Below are positions 1 to 8,700 of a stretch of DNA of 64,000 nt, one piece after another (positions within the stretch are counted from its first letter, which is position 1; every line of letters starts with the position of its first letter). Source of the DNA: Lichenibacterium minor (GTDB lineage Bacteria; Pseudomonadota; Alphaproteobacteria; Rhizobiales; Beijerinckiaceae); the NCBI RefSeq assembly GCF_004137685.1, contig NZ_QYBB01000018.1, forward strand, positions 1 through 64,000. Reading direction: 5' to 3'. Under the pieces are notes generated by a model. The model ran no database searches, had not been told where the DNA came from, and saw only the letters and a program-made list of their open reading frames with translations. The position numbers were made by a program, and so were the translations under genes.

Positions 1-113
1 AACACGCGGCCCATGATCTGCACATCCTGCCTGGACGGCAGGTCGTCCGATCCCTCGCAAGGGCTCAATACGGTCAATGACCCAATAAGGGCGAGCAGGA
101 TTTGCCGTCTCAT
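1..113 (-). CDS. partial secreted or lipoprotein-like protein, 3' end outside window
   Basis: Only the first 37 codons are present; the gene runs off the left edge. Read on the minus strand from an ATG at 113-111, it begins with Arg residues followed by a hydrophobic stretch (LLALIGSLTVL) and then SPCEGSDD, which looks like a Sec signal peptide, possibly with a Cys near the cleavage site. I do not recognise the family from the few mature residues (LPSRQDVQIMGRV). A competing minus-strand frame starts at 168 and is also open to the edge; it lacks a signal-like segment and I judge it less likely. No strong Shine-Dalgarno sequence precedes either start. Confidence 0.45.
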   Translation of the reverse strand, partial: MRRQILLALIGSLTVLSPCEGSDDLPSRQDVQIMGRV

Positions 114-859
114 ACTGCCCGCACGCCTGTTGCAGCTCAAGATGCTGTTGCTGGATAAATTCCAACATCACCCTGGAGCCATACTTGTTAAAATATTATA
201 AAACTCCCATATCTGATCAAATCAGCACGACGGATCGGCACCCGGATAGCGTGTTGAGGTCGGCCTCATCGATATCGGCACCGGAGCCTGCGGCTGTGCC
301 GACGACAGATCTGACGTCGGCGAACAGATCGGCGCCTCCATTGCGCGCGAAAACCACCTATGATGTCGCGATGTGTGGCGGTCGGTCGCAGTTCGCGCTC
401 GGAACTGTCCAGTGCGGGCGGCGCGGTCGGGTCAGGATGGCCGCGTCGAGGGCGGGTCTGGCTCGACGTGTCGGACCCGTTCGGTTTCTGCCCCTCGGAC
501 GGGCGGCACGCCCGAATGGCCTGGCGTCCCGGGCAATTCGTTCGGCTTTGGCTTCCGCGCGCCGTCGACGCCAAAACCTGCTCCCGCGGCACGACGCTCG
601 AGGCCCGGCGTCGTCGGGTCAGGCAGAAGCGGAACGGCCCTTCGAAGGTCGAGCCCCGCTTCGGGCGGATCGTCGCGTGCGGCCTGCGGCTGCCGGTCCA
701 CGCGGGATCACCACGCCCGTGACCGAGCGAGACGAACGGCCACCTGCATGGCCTTGCACGGTCGACGGCGGAGGATCATGGTCGCCAGCCGTGAAGTCCT
801 GAACAGCACCTCTACGGAGCCTGCGGAGAGACCGGTTTCGACGGGAGTAGCTTTCAACT
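114..859. other. intergenic region with no supported gene
   Basis: About 750 bases with no convincing coding sequence. The first 150 bases are clearly AT-richer than the rest of the window and contain a TATAAT-like hexamer on the minus strand near 200, which could serve the gene at the left edge. The remainder is GC-rich and has several open frames on both strands, but their translations are Arg/Pro-rich and show no domain, signal or ribosome-binding site. Confidence 0.5.
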
Positions 860-1579
860 TCACGGCACGCTTTGTGATCTGAACTCCCGATACCCCTTCG
901 CCCTGAGCTCGCAGGCCGGGCAGACCCCGCAGCCGTAGCCCCAATCGTGGCGGTGCGCCCGGTCGCCGGTGTAGCAGGTGTGGGTGTCGTCGCGCACGAG
1001 GTCGACCAGCGGCGCTCCGCCGAGCCCCTCGGCCAAGCGCCAGGTGGCGGCCTTGTCGATCCACATCAACGGCGTGTGCAGCACAAAGCGCGCTTCCATG
1101 CCGAGGTTGAGGGCGAGCTGCATCGCCTTGATGGTGTCGTCGCGACAGTCCGGATAGCCGGAGAAATCCGTCTCGCAGACGCCGGTGACGATGTGCTTGA
1201 TGCCGCGCCGGTAGGCCAGCGCCGCCGCGAAGGTGAGGAACAGGAGGTTGCGGCCCGGCACGAAGCTCGTCGGCAGGCCGTTGTCCCCCATGCTGATCGC
1301 GACGTCGCGGGTCAGGGCGGTGTCGCTGAGCTGCCCCAGGACGGCGAGGTCGAGCATGTGGTCGGGGCCGAGCCGGCCCGCCCAGGCGGGGAAACCCGCG
1401 CGCAGCCCGTCGAGGAACGGCGCCCTCACGTCGAGCTCGACGCGGTGGCGCTGGCGATAATCGAAGCCCACGGTCTCGACGTGGGCGAAACGGTCGAGCG
1501 CCCAGGCGAGGCAGGTAGCGGAATCCTGCCCGCCCGAGAACAGCACGATCGCCCGCGCTTCGTCCTGTCCGGCCATCAC
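860..1579 (-). CDS. queC: 7-cyano-7-deazaguanine synthase QueC
   Basis: QueC converts 7-carboxy-7-deazaguanine to preQ0 with ATP and ammonia, in the cytoplasmic pathway to queuosine in tRNA. The 239-residue product has the PP-loop motif FSGGQDS at residues 14-20, the family stretch [12 protein letters not shown] in the middle, and four C-terminal cysteines (about 202, 217, 220 and 223, the last three in CGVCPAC) that bind zinc. Length and layout are normal for the family. Its ATG overlaps the stop codon of the upstream queE by four bases, so the two are probably translationally coupled. No queD or queF is seen nearby. Confidence 0.96.
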   Translation of the reverse strand: MMAGQDEARAIVLFSGGQDSATCLAWALDRFAHVETVGFDYRQRHRVELDVRAPFLDGLRAGFPAWAGRLGPDHMLDLAVLGQLSDTALTRDVAISMGDNGLPTSFVPGRNLLFLTFAAALAYRRGIKHIVTGVCETDFSGYPDCRDDTIKAMQLALNLGMEARFVLHTPLMWIDKAATWRLAEGLGGAPLVDLVRDDTHTCYTGDRAHRHDWGYGCGVCPACELRAKGYREFRSQSVP

Positions 1580-2208
1580 GCGATCCCCAGGAACTTGTGC
1601 GTCTGCAGCCCGAGGCGCCAGCGCGGGTTCGCCATGCAGTAGCGCACGGCAGCCTCCGTGTTGGCGGCCGCCTCGGGCCCGTCCATCGGCTGCAGGATGA
1701 AATGCCCGAAGCCGAGATGCGCGAAGCGCTCCGGCAGGGCGCGGGGCTGCGGGAAGACGAGCTTCAGCTCGTCGCCGCGCTCGACCGCCAGCGGCGCGTC
1801 GCCCTTCGGGCTGACGCAGAGCCAGTCGAGGCCCGGCGGGGGCGCGATGGTGCCGTTAGTTTCCACCGCGATCTCGAAGCCCCGCGCGTGCAACGCCGCC
1901 GTCAGGGCTTCGTCGACCTGCAGCAGCGGCTCGCCGCCGGTGAGCACGGTCAGGCGGTTGTCGGGCGCGCCGGTCCAGGCCGCCGCGACCGCGGAGGCGA
2001 GGGCGTCCGCGTCGGCGAACCGGCCGCCGCCGGGGCCGTCGAGGCCGACGAAATCCGTGTCGCAGAAGGTGCAGGCGGCCGATGCGCGGTCGGCTTCCCG
2101 CCCGCTCCACAGGTTGCAGCCGGCGAAACGGCAGAAAACGGCGGCGCGGCCGGCCTGCCGGCCCTCGCCCTGGAGGGTGTAAAAGATCTCTTTGACGGCA
2201 TAGGACAT
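1576..2208 (-). CDS. queE: 7-carboxy-7-deazaguanine synthase QueE (radical SAM)
   Basis: QueE is the radical SAM enzyme that contracts 6-carboxytetrahydropterin to 7-carboxy-7-deazaguanine. The 210-residue protein starts [16 protein letters not shown], a conserved substrate-contact segment, so I chose the ATG at 2208; the frame stays open upstream to 2328 but that part looks non-coding. Cluster cysteines are C31, C46 and C49, giving the expanded Cx14CxxC motif known from the Burkholderia-type QueE rather than the usual Cx3CxxC. TGGEP, the SAM-binding motif, follows. It overlaps queC by four bases. Confidence 0.95.
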   Translation of the reverse strand: MSYAVKEIFYTLQGEGRQAGRAAVFCRFAGCNLWSGREADRASAACTFCDTDFVGLDGPGGGRFADADALASAVAAAWTGAPDNRLTVLTGGEPLLQVDEALTAALHARGFEIAVETNGTIAPPPGLDWLCVSPKGDAPLAVERGDELKLVFPQPRALPERFAHLGFGHFILQPMDGPEAAANTEAAVRYCMANPRWRLGLQTHKFLGIA

Positions 2209-2315
2209 GATCGCCACAGGATATAGGCGATCGTCCGCCCGATTGCAGCAGGGGCGCACGGACCCGCGCCGCACGGTCGCCCGTTCGGGCCGGACCACCA
2301 CGAGAGGATCGCACC

Positions 2316-2660
2316 ATGACGACGACACGGGGCGCCGCCCTGGCCTTCACCCTGGCCTGCCTGGCCGCCGGGCCGGCCTCCGCCGCCACCTGCCACATGA
2401 CCGTGCAGGGCGTGCCGGTCATCGACGACCGGGACTGCGCGGTCAGCGGCCGCGCCGGCGACGTCACCATCACGGTCGGGGCCGAGGATGCGATCAGGGT
2501 CAGGCGGGCGGCGATGAGCGGCCGCTTCGTCGCGCGGCGCCCCGGCGACGGGCGCCTGCGCCGGGTGTTCGTGCGCTACGGCCAGGTCGTCGTGTCGAGG
2601 GATTCGGACGACAAGACCTGCTACTTAAACCAAAGGGCGACGCTCTGCGTCGACCCCTGA
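2316..2660 (+). CDS. small secreted protein of unknown function
   Basis: A 114-residue protein with a clear Sec signal peptide: a short basic start, a hydrophobic core, and an ASA cleavage site at about residue 23. The mature part of roughly 90 residues has four cysteines (two near the N-terminus, two in the last 17 residues), consistent with two disulfides in the periplasm. It is rich in Val and Arg and probably forms beta strands. A GAGAGG ribosome-binding sequence lies 7-8 bases before the ATG. It is divergent from queE by 107 bases. I do not recognise the family. Confidence 0.75.
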   Translation: MTTTRGAALAFTLACLAAGPASAATCHMTVQGVPVIDDRDCAVSGRAGDVTITVGAEDAIRVRRAAMSGRFVARRPGDGRLRRVFVRYGQVVVSRDSDDKTCYLNQRATLCVDP

Positions 2661-2661
2661 G

Positions 2662-2684
2662 GCCGGGCCGCGGAACGGCCCGGC
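2662..2684. terminator. bidirectional hairpin between convergent genes
   Basis: A perfect 9-bp stem (GCCGGGCCG / CGGCCCGGC) with a CGGAA loop sits immediately between the stop codon of the plus-strand secreted-protein gene and that of the minus-strand AMP nucleosidase. It has no U-tract on either side, so it is a putative rather than a textbook intrinsic terminator. Confidence 0.55.
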
Positions 2685-2693
2685 GCCCGCCCA

Positions 2694-4187
2694 TCAGCGG
2701 AACGGCGGCTCGTCGAAGGCGCGCAGCTTGCGCGAATGCAGCCCCGCCCGGTCGCGGCGCAGCCGGTCGAGCGCGTCGAGGCCGATGAGCAGGTGCTCGC
2801 CCACGGCCCGCTCGTAGAAGGCGTTGGCGGCGCCGGGCAGCTTGATCTCGCCGTGCAGCGGCTTGTCGGACACGCAGAGCAGCGTGCCGTAAGGCACGCG
2901 CAGGCGGTAGCCCTGGGCCGCCACCGTGCCGCTTTCCATGTCGACCGCGATCGAGCGCGACAGGTTGATCCGCCGCCGCTCCTGCGAGAAGCGGAGCTCC
3001 CAGTTGCGGTCGTCGTAGGTCACGACCGTGCCGGTGCGCAGGCGGCTCTTCAGCGCGTCCGGCGCTTCCCCGGTCACGCCGGCCGCCGCGGCCTGCAGCG
3101 CCAGCTGCACCTCGGCCAGCGCCGGCACCGGCACGTCGGGCGGCACCAGCTCGTCGAGGATGCGGTCGCGGCGCATGTAGCCGTGGGCGAGCACGTAGTC
3201 GCCGATGGTCTGCGATTGGCGCAGGCCGCCGCAATGCCCCACCATCAGCCAGCAATGGGGGCGCAGCACCGCGAGGTGGTCCGTGATGGTCTTGGCGTTG
3301 GACGGGCCGACGCCGATATTGACCAGCGTGGTCCCCGAAGGGGCGCCGTCCGGCCCGCGCCCGACGAGGTGGTAGGCGGGCATCTGCGAGCGGTGCCAGG
3401 GCGAGGCCGCGATCACGGCCGCCGGATCGGCGTCGGCCGCCTCGCCGCGCTCGACCACGACGCCGCCCGGCAGCACCAGACGCTCGTAGCCGTCGCTCTC
3501 GGCCAGCGTCCTCAACCCGACGCGCACGAACTGGTCGACGTAGCGGTGGTAGTTGGTGAGCAGGATCCAGGGCTGGATGTTGCGCCAATCCGAGCCCGTG
3601 TAGTGGACGAGGCGGCGCAGGGAGAAATCGATCCGCACGGCGTCGAAGAGGGCCAGGGGCCGCGCGCCGTCGGGCTCGTCGACCTGCCACAGCCCGTCGG
3701 CGATCTCGTCGCCCACGGCGCTCAGCAGAGGCACGGGGAAGTGGCGGGCGAGTTCGGCCGGGGTGACGCCGCCGGACGCGAGGTCGGCGCCGGGCTCGAC
3801 CACGTAGGGATAGGGGATCTCCTGGGCGCTCGACCCGACCTCGATCGAGACGCCGTAGTCCCGCACCAGCGGGCGGAGCTGGTCCAGCAGGTAGGGGCGG
3901 AAATAGTCGGGCTGGGTCACCGTGGTGGTGTAGGTGCCCGGCCCCTGCAGCTTGGCGGTGGCGCGCTTGATGCGCGGCACCGGGCCGTCGGGCGCGTAGG
4001 TGACGCGCAGCTCCGGATAGCGGAACTGCATGCGGGTGCCCATGTCGGGCGCCGTGCCGTCGTCGAGAAAGCGCCCGAGCGCCGCCCGCAGCGCTTCGGT
4101 GGCGCCGGCGTGGAGGTCGCGCAGGCGGTCCACCGCCGCTTCCGGCGAATCCATGGTCTCGGTCGGGCGGAGTTCGTCGGTCTGCAC
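2694..4187 (-). CDS. amn: AMP nucleosidase
   Basis: Hydrolyses AMP to adenine and ribose 5-phosphate, a cytoplasmic purine salvage and adenylate-control enzyme. The 497-residue length fits the long bacterial family. The N-terminal half carries the AMP-nucleosidase-specific domain (RMQFRYPELRVTY region), and the C-terminal half carries the nucleoside-phosphorylase fold with VGPSNAKTITDHLAVLRP and the MVGHCGGLR segment; AVDMESGTVAAQGYRL supplies the conserved Glu of the catalytic site. I start it at GTG 4187, because GAGGTG lies about 8 bases upstream; an internal ATG at 4154 is the alternative. No operon partner is apparent. Confidence 0.95.
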   Translation of the reverse strand: MQTDELRPTETMDSPEAAVDRLRDLHAGATEALRAALGRFLDDGTAPDMGTRMQFRYPELRVTYAPDGPVPRIKRATAKLQGPGTYTTTVTQPDYFRPYLLDQLRPLVRDYGVSIEVGSSAQEIPYPYVVEPGADLASGGVTPAELARHFPVPLLSAVGDEIADGLWQVDEPDGARPLALFDAVRIDFSLRRLVHYTGSDWRNIQPWILLTNYHRYVDQFVRVGLRTLAESDGYERLVLPGGVVVERGEAADADPAAVIAASPWHRSQMPAYHLVGRGPDGAPSGTTLVNIGVGPSNAKTITDHLAVLRPHCWLMVGHCGGLRQSQTIGDYVLAHGYMRRDRILDELVPPDVPVPALAEVQLALQAAAAGVTGEAPDALKSRLRTGTVVTYDDRNWELRFSQERRRINLSRSIAVDMESGTVAAQGYRLRVPYGTLLCVSDKPLHGEIKLPGAANAFYERAVGEHLLIGLDALDRLRRDRAGLHSRKLRAFDEPPFR

Positions 4188-4264
4188 GCGGGGACACCTC
4201 GATGGCGCCGGGGGCGCGGTCGGCCGACTCTCGCATCCCCGGCCCCCGAGCGCAAAGACGACGA

Positions 4265-4549
4265 TCAGGCCGCCTCGGACCGGTCTCCGGGGCGGCCGTG
4301 CGGCTTGCCGTGCGGCTTCGGACCCTGCGGGACCTCGACGGTTTCGCCGGCGCGCAGGACCGTCCTGACCTTGATCTCGGACGGCTTGGCGTCGCCCGTG
4401 ACGGTGACGACGTCCCCCGGCGCGAGCCGGATGCGCTCGGCACCCTTCGGGCCGAGGTCGGCCAGGACGGTGCCGCCCTCGCCCTTCAGGGTGAACCGGT
4501 GGGCGAAGACGTCGGCGACGGTGCCGGACAGCGTGACGGTATCGGACAT
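4265..4549 (-). CDS. small OB-fold-like protein (paralogue of the next gene)
   Basis: A 94-residue protein without signal or membrane segment. The sequence alternates short beta-strand-like blocks (LSGTVADVFAHRFTLKG, GDVVTVTGDA), suggesting an OB-fold of the kind found in small nucleic-acid or stress-associated proteins. The C-terminal tail is Pro/Lys/His-rich. It is clearly similar to the C-terminal domain of the membrane-anchored protein encoded at 4765-5241. A GAGGAG ribosome-binding site precedes the ATG. Function unknown. Confidence 0.75.
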   Translation of the reverse strand: MSDTVTLSGTVADVFAHRFTLKGEGGTVLADLGPKGAERIRLAPGDVVTVTGDAKPSEIKVRTVLRAGETVEVPQGPKPHGKPHGRPGDRSEAA

Positions 4550-4764
4550 GGATCGATCTCCTCGTTGACGATGATGCCGGCGGTCGAAGCCCTCGACCGC
4601 CGGCCAGCGCGACCGGGCGCCGCCGCTCGGGCGGCGCGGCCCGTCGCGATGGGTGGGCGGGAACCCGCCCTTCGTTGGCTGCCTCCGCGACGCGGGAAGC
4701 GGCTTAGCTCGGTTGCCGCGCGGGCTGCCGATCCGTGACCCGGCCCCTTCGGCCGGATCCCGGA

Positions 4765-5241
4765 TCAGAAGCCGGCGCGGACCGGAGGCGGGGGCGGCCC
4801 CCCGGGACCGGCGTCGAGCGCGTCCTGGCGGCCATCGGCGTGCGACAGCACGGCCGCGTGCAGCGTGCCGTGGTCGAAGCGGCCCTGCACCGTCACGGTT
4901 TCGCCGGCCTTGACCAACGCGGCGCCCCGCGCCGCCGGTCCAGTCTCGACGAGGGCGCGGCCGGTGTCGTCGGCGAGGACGAACTTGTCGCCGAACACGT
5001 CGGCGACCTGGCCCTTCAGGGCGGCGCTGCCGTCCTTGACGCTGCCGATGGGGCCGGGCGCGAGGGCCAGCACGGTCGTGTGCCGCGTGCCGTCGGCGAA
5101 GTGGATCAGCGCGCCGCCGGCCCCGAAGGCGAGCAGCAGCGCCGCGGCGGCTCGGACGCCGCGGCGGCGCGACAGCCCGGGGCCGGGGAGCCCGGGGCGC
5201 GGCGTGGTGGCGCGGGTGGAGGCGGGGTCGGAGGTGGACAT
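4765..5241 (-). CDS. membrane-anchored OB-fold-like protein
   Basis: A 158-residue protein. Residues 1-37 are polar and Pro/Arg-rich, residues about 38-60 form one transmembrane helix (AAAALLLAFGAGGALIHFA), and the rest (about 75-135) repeats the domain of the gene at 4265-4549: LKGQVADVFGDKFVLAD matches LSGTVADVFAHRFTLKG, and AGETVTVQGRF matches PGDVVTVTGDA. It is expected to face the periplasm. The frame is open further upstream, but only across the antisense of a tRNA gene, so I use the ATG at 5241. The two paralogues are co-directional with a 215-base gap. Function unknown. Confidence 0.72.
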   Translation of the reverse strand: MSTSDPASTRATTPRPGLPGPGLSRRRGVRAAAALLLAFGAGGALIHFADGTRHTTVLALAPGPIGSVKDGSAALKGQVADVFGDKFVLADDTGRALVETGPAARGAALVKAGETVTVQGRFDHGTLHAAVLSHADGRQDALDAGPGGPPPPPVRAGF

Positions 5242-5487
5242 GCGGTGGGCATCCCGTGTTGGCGATGCCCCGGTGTAGCGGGGTGGCCGCGACGGGCGCT
5301 GAACCCCGCGGTTCAGACTGGGTTCAGGTGCCGCCCGCGCCCCGGCGGCCTTCGCCGCGCTGCAACCGCCGAGGTGTCGGCTGCGGATCCACGAGCTCTG
5401 CAGATGTGAAAGATGCCGGAACAAGGAGCGTCGCCTGAAAGGCTCGCTTCTTCGGTCAACGGCGATCTGATAAGCTGTCGCGCGTAC

Positions 5488-5562
5488 TGGAGCGGACGAA
5501 GGGATTCGAACCCTCGACCCCAACCTTGGCAAGGTTGTGCTCTACCACTGAGCTACACCCGC
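5488..5562 (-). tRNA. tRNA-Gly, anticodon GCC
   Basis: A complete cloverleaf on the minus strand: acceptor 5' arm GCGGGTG pairing with CGTCCGC (with two G-U pairs), D arm with AGCTCAGTGGTAGAGC, anticodon stem CAACC/GGTTG with loop TTGCCAA (anticodon GCC), and T arm with GGTTCGAATCC. The discriminator base is U and CCA is encoded in the DNA at 5490-5488. It reads glycine codons GGC and GGU. Confidence 0.97.
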
Positions 5563-5721
5563 ATCCATGTCGCGCGGCGACGAGGTGGTTATTGCCGCAG
5601 ACCGGGACGGTTTGCAAGCCCGCCGGCCACAAAAAGCGACGACGGCCTGCGGGGACGTCGGCCGTCGGCAACGGAAGGCCGCACGGCGCGTTGCATCCCG
5701 GACGAGGCGGGGGAAGACGGC

Positions 5722-6042
5722 ATGAGGCGATCGGCACTCGGAATCATCGCGGCCTGCGCGCTGGCCGGCCTGGGCCTGGGGAGCGCGGAGGCGCAGACGC
5801 CCGGCGGGCAGACGGGCGGCACCTCCGGCGGCACGGGCGGCGCCAGCTCCAGCGGCGGCCAGGGCGACGCCGGCGGCACGGGGCACACCGGCGTGAAGAC
5901 GGAAGGCAGCGGGCGGCCCGCGCCGGCCGAACCCGCCGCGGGGTCCAGCGCCGGCGGCGTCAGCGGCACGCCCATCGTCGGCTCCGGCGCCAACGGCAAC
6001 GGCGGGGTGATGACGGGGACCACCGGCAAGGCGCCCCCGTGA
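5722..6042 (+). CDS. Gly-rich secreted protein
   Basis: A 106-residue protein with a signal peptide (hydrophobic core about residues 6-18, cleavage after AEA near residue 24). The mature part is almost entirely Gly, Ser, Thr, Ala and Pro with repeated GGT/GGA blocks, so it is probably disordered. GGAAGAC precedes the ATG; the frame is open upstream only across the tRNA gene. A second Gly-rich secreted protein follows 28 bases later, and the two share composition and end motifs (TGKAPP / GGAGAKP). Function unknown. Confidence 0.65.
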   Translation: MRRSALGIIAACALAGLGLGSAEAQTPGGQTGGTSGGTGGASSSGGQGDAGGTGHTGVKTEGSGRPAPAEPAAGSSAGGVSGTPIVGSGANGNGGVMTGTTGKAPP

Positions 6043-6070
6043 AGCGCGGCGAATACGGGGGGCCGACACC

Positions 6071-6487
6071 ATGAGCAAGCGATCCACGATGGTCGTGACG
6101 GCGGCGGCCGTGGCGCTGCTCGCCGCGGCGGGGGGCGCCGGGGCGCAGAGCGGCCGCGGGGCGGACCTGGACGCGAACGCGGGCTCGCCCCTGCCGGGCG
6201 GCGGCACCACCAAGGACCTCACCGTGCCGGGAGCGGGCGGCGTGGCCGGGACGGGGCTCGGCGGTTCGACGAACGGGTCGGGCAACGGCGCCACGAGCGG
6301 CACGCCCAGCGGCGACACCGGAGCGGCCGGCGTGCCGGGCACCGGCACGAGCGTCCCCGGCCCGGCGGGACAGGGCATCGGCGGCCAGGGCGTCTCGAAC
6401 GGCATCGGGACCGGCGCGGCCGCGTCCCCGGCGGGCAAGGCCGGTTCGGGCGCGGCGGCGACGGGCGGGGCCGGCGCCAAGCCGTGA
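6071..6487 (+). CDS. Gly-rich secreted protein
   Basis: A 138-residue protein with a signal peptide (hydrophobic residues about 8-22, cleavage after AGA near residue 25). The mature chain is low-complexity Gly/Ala/Ser/Thr/Pro with no cysteine and few charged residues. It lies 28 bases after a similar gene and is probably co-transcribed with it. Such proteins are common in Methylobacterium-like genomes and rarely have an assigned role. I cannot assign a function. Confidence 0.68.
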   Translation: MSKRSTMVVTAAAVALLAAAGGAGAQSGRGADLDANAGSPLPGGGTTKDLTVPGAGGVAGTGLGGSTNGSGNGATSGTPSGDTGAAGVPGTGTSVPGPAGQGIGGQGVSNGIGTGAAASPAGKAGSGAAATGGAGAKP

Positions 6488-6520
6488 AGGCGGCGCGGCT
6501 CCGGGCGGAGCCTCGACCCG

Positions 6521-7156
6521 TCAGAAGTGCTCGTCCTGGGGGGCGGTCGGCTTCAGCTCGTGGCGCATGATTAGCGGCACCTGGGTGAGCGCGAAGACGA
6601 TCGTCAGCGGCATGGTGCCGAACACCTTGAAGCCGGTCCAGAACACGTCGCTCTGGGTGCGCCACACCGCTTCGTTGAGCGCCGCCAGCACGAAGAAGAA
6701 CAGGCCCCAGCGGAAGGTGAGCTTGCGCCACCCCGCCTCGTCGAGGTGCAGCGCCGAATCGAGCACCACGGGCAGCAGCGGTTTGTTGAACGCCAGGCCG
6801 CCCAGCAACGCCGCGCCGAAGATGCAGTTGATCACCGTCGGCTTGATCTTGATGAAGACCGGGTTGTCGAAATAGAACGTCAACGCGCCGAAGAACAGGA
6901 CGGCGACCGCGGTGACGACCGGCATGACCGGGAGGCGGCGGGTCAGCGCGTAGGAGGCGGCAAGCGTCACCACCACGCCCACCATCAGCACCCCCGTGGC
7001 GACGTGGAGGCCGTAGCGGTAGGAGGCGACGAAGAAGCAGGCCAGCGGCCCGAGCTCCAGCACGAGCTTCAGCGCCGGGTCCACCGCGCGTCCGGCGGGC
7101 TTCGCCGCGCGCGCCGCGCCCCCGGCGGCTTTCGGTCTGTCATCGAGACTCGTCAT
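6521..7156 (-). CDS. yciB: YciB/IspA-family inner membrane septation protein
   Basis: A 211-residue polytopic inner-membrane protein with five or six hydrophobic helices and the family segments FFGALTFYFDNPVFIKIKPT and LNEAVWR. YciB is linked to cell-envelope integrity and septation; no enzymatic role is established. It lies downstream of ftsY on the same strand (132-base gap), an order often kept in alphaproteobacteria. I start at the ATG at 7156 (MTSLDD); the frame extends to 7243 but that part is Arg/Pro-rich and lacks family similarity. A soluble Ala/Lys/Arg-rich N-terminal stretch of about 35 residues precedes the first helix. Confidence 0.92.
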   Translation of the reverse strand: MTSLDDRPKAAGGAARAAKPAGRAVDPALKLVLELGPLACFFVASYRYGLHVATGVLMVGVVVTLAASYALTRRLPVMPVVTAVAVLFFGALTFYFDNPVFIKIKPTVINCIFGAALLGGLAFNKPLLPVVLDSALHLDEAGWRKLTFRWGLFFFVLAALNEAVWRTQSDVFWTGFKVFGTMPLTIVFALTQVPLIMRHELKPTAPQDEHF

Positions 7157-7288
7157 CGTTCGCCTGTCACCTCGGCTCCGCGCGCCGACCGGGATTCGCC
7201 ACCCCGGCCGGCGCGCCGGCGCCCGAATAGCCTCAAACTTCAACCCGATAAAGCGACGAACCCGTTCTTTTGATGACGCGGCGCGGCG

Positions 7289-8635
7289 TCAACGCTCCAG
7301 GCCCGCGATGGCGCGGGCGAAATCCGCGGCCGCGAAGGGTTCGAGGTCGTCGATCCCCTCGCCGACGCCGATGAAATGGACCGGCAGGGCGAACTTTTCC
7401 GCCACCGCCGCCAGGATGCCGCCCCGCGCCGTGCCGTCGAGCTTGGTCATCACCAGGCCGGTGACGCCGGCGACCCTGGCGAAGATCTCGACCTGGCTCA
7501 GGGCGTTCTGGCCCACCGTCGCGTCGAGCACGAGCAGCACGGCGTGGGGCGCGTCGGGCTCCGCCTTCTTCACCACGCGGACCACCTTGGCGAGCTCGTC
7601 CATCAGCTCGGCGCGGTTCTGGAGCCGCCCCGCCGTGTCGATCAGCACCACGTCGGAGCCGTTGTCGCGCGCTTCCGCGATGGCGTCGAAGGCGAGGCCC
7701 GCGGCGTCGGCGCCCTGCGGCCGCGACACGACGGGCGAGTTCGTCCGCTCGCCCCAGACGCGCAGCTGCTCGATGGCGGCGGCGCGGAACGTGTCGCCGG
7801 CGCCGAGCGTGAGCTTCAGGCCCTCCGCCGACAGCTTCGCCGCGAGCTTGCCGATCGTCGTGGTCTTGCCCGAGCCGTTGACGCCCACCACCAGCACCAC
7901 GAAGGGCTTCTTCGCGGCATCGACCGCGAAGGGCACCGCCACGGGGGCCAGGACGGCTTCCACCTCGCGCGCCAGGATGGCCTGCACCTCCTCGGGGTCG
8001 ATGCCCTTCTCGTAGCGGCCCGAGCCGATCGCCCCGGTGATGCGGGTCGCCATGGCGATGCCGAGGTCGGCCCTGATGAGCACGTCCTCCAGGTCGTCGA
8101 GGGTGGCGTCGTCGAGCTTGCGCTTGGCGAAAACCCCGACGATGCCGTCCTTGATCGACGACGACGAGCGCGACAGCCCGCCCGTCAGCCGCGCCAGCCA
8201 GCTGCGCCGCGGCGGCTCGGCGGCTGGGGCGGCCCCGGGAAGCGCTTCGGCCTCGACGAGCCGGGCCAGCGGCGTCTGCCCCGCGGGGGCGGGCGGAGGC
8301 TGCGGCGCTTCGGCGACGGGGCCAGCCGCGTCGGGCTCGGGCCGCGGCGGCTCCGGCGCCAGGCGGGGCGCGGGGTCCGGCGCCGGGCGCGTCGCGTCGG
8401 GAGCCGCCGGGATGGGATCGGACGCCGGCTTCAACGCCGGGACGGGATCGGGCGCCGGCTTCGGCGCCGGCAGGGGATCGGGCGCCGGCGCCGGCCGGGG
8501 AGGAGCTTCGGCGGCGGGGGCGGGATCGGGCGTGGGCTCGGCCGGAGCCGCGGGCTCGGGCACGGCGCCGCCGCCGAACAGCCGCTTGAAGAAGCCCGGC
8601 TTCCGCTTGCCGCCCTGATCGTCGTCCCCGGCCAT
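7289..8635 (-). CDS. ftsY: signal recognition particle receptor FtsY
   Basis: FtsY is the membrane-associated GTPase that docks SRP-ribosome complexes at the Sec translocon. The 448-residue protein has a basic N-terminal amphipathic stretch (KPGFFKRLFG), then a long Pro/Ala/Asp linker (about 24-140) built from repeated PxPDP-like units, then the NG domain: N-domain from about 150, G1 GVNGSGKTT at 251-259, DTAGR at 333-337, and TKLDGTARGG near 400. The N-terminal linker is the acidic A-domain equivalent. ATG 8635 is preceded by GGATGGGCGG; an upstream GTG at 8671 would overlap the divergent gene. It is followed by yciB. Confidence 0.97.
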   Translation of the reverse strand: MAGDDDQGGKRKPGFFKRLFGGGAVPEPAAPAEPTPDPAPAAEAPPRPAPAPDPLPAPKPAPDPVPALKPASDPIPAAPDATRPAPDPAPRLAPEPPRPEPDAAGPVAEAPQPPPAPAGQTPLARLVEAEALPGAAPAAEPPRRSWLARLTGGLSRSSSSIKDGIVGVFAKRKLDDATLDDLEDVLIRADLGIAMATRITGAIGSGRYEKGIDPEEVQAILAREVEAVLAPVAVPFAVDAAKKPFVVLVVGVNGSGKTTTIGKLAAKLSAEGLKLTLGAGDTFRAAAIEQLRVWGERTNSPVVSRPQGADAAGLAFDAIAEARDNGSDVVLIDTAGRLQNRAELMDELAKVVRVVKKAEPDAPHAVLLVLDATVGQNALSQVEIFARVAGVTGLVMTKLDGTARGGILAAVAEKFALPVHFIGVGEGIDDLEPFAAADFARAIAGLER

Positions 8636-8700
8636 CCGCCCATCCCCGTCCCGTGCCGCGCGGCTCGCCACGCCGTCCCGGTTCCGATAAGCCTTTCCCG

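Noticed and set aside
185..802. Plus-strand frame of 205 codons in the left intergenic region
   Set aside because: No ribosome-binding site, no recognisable domain, and several other frames are open over the same DNA.
5413..5721. Plus-strand reading frame through the tRNA-Gly gene (contains GRRDSNPRPQPWQG)
   Set aside because: A well-known false peptide produced by reading the antisense of a tRNA. The real gene begins at the ATG at 5722.
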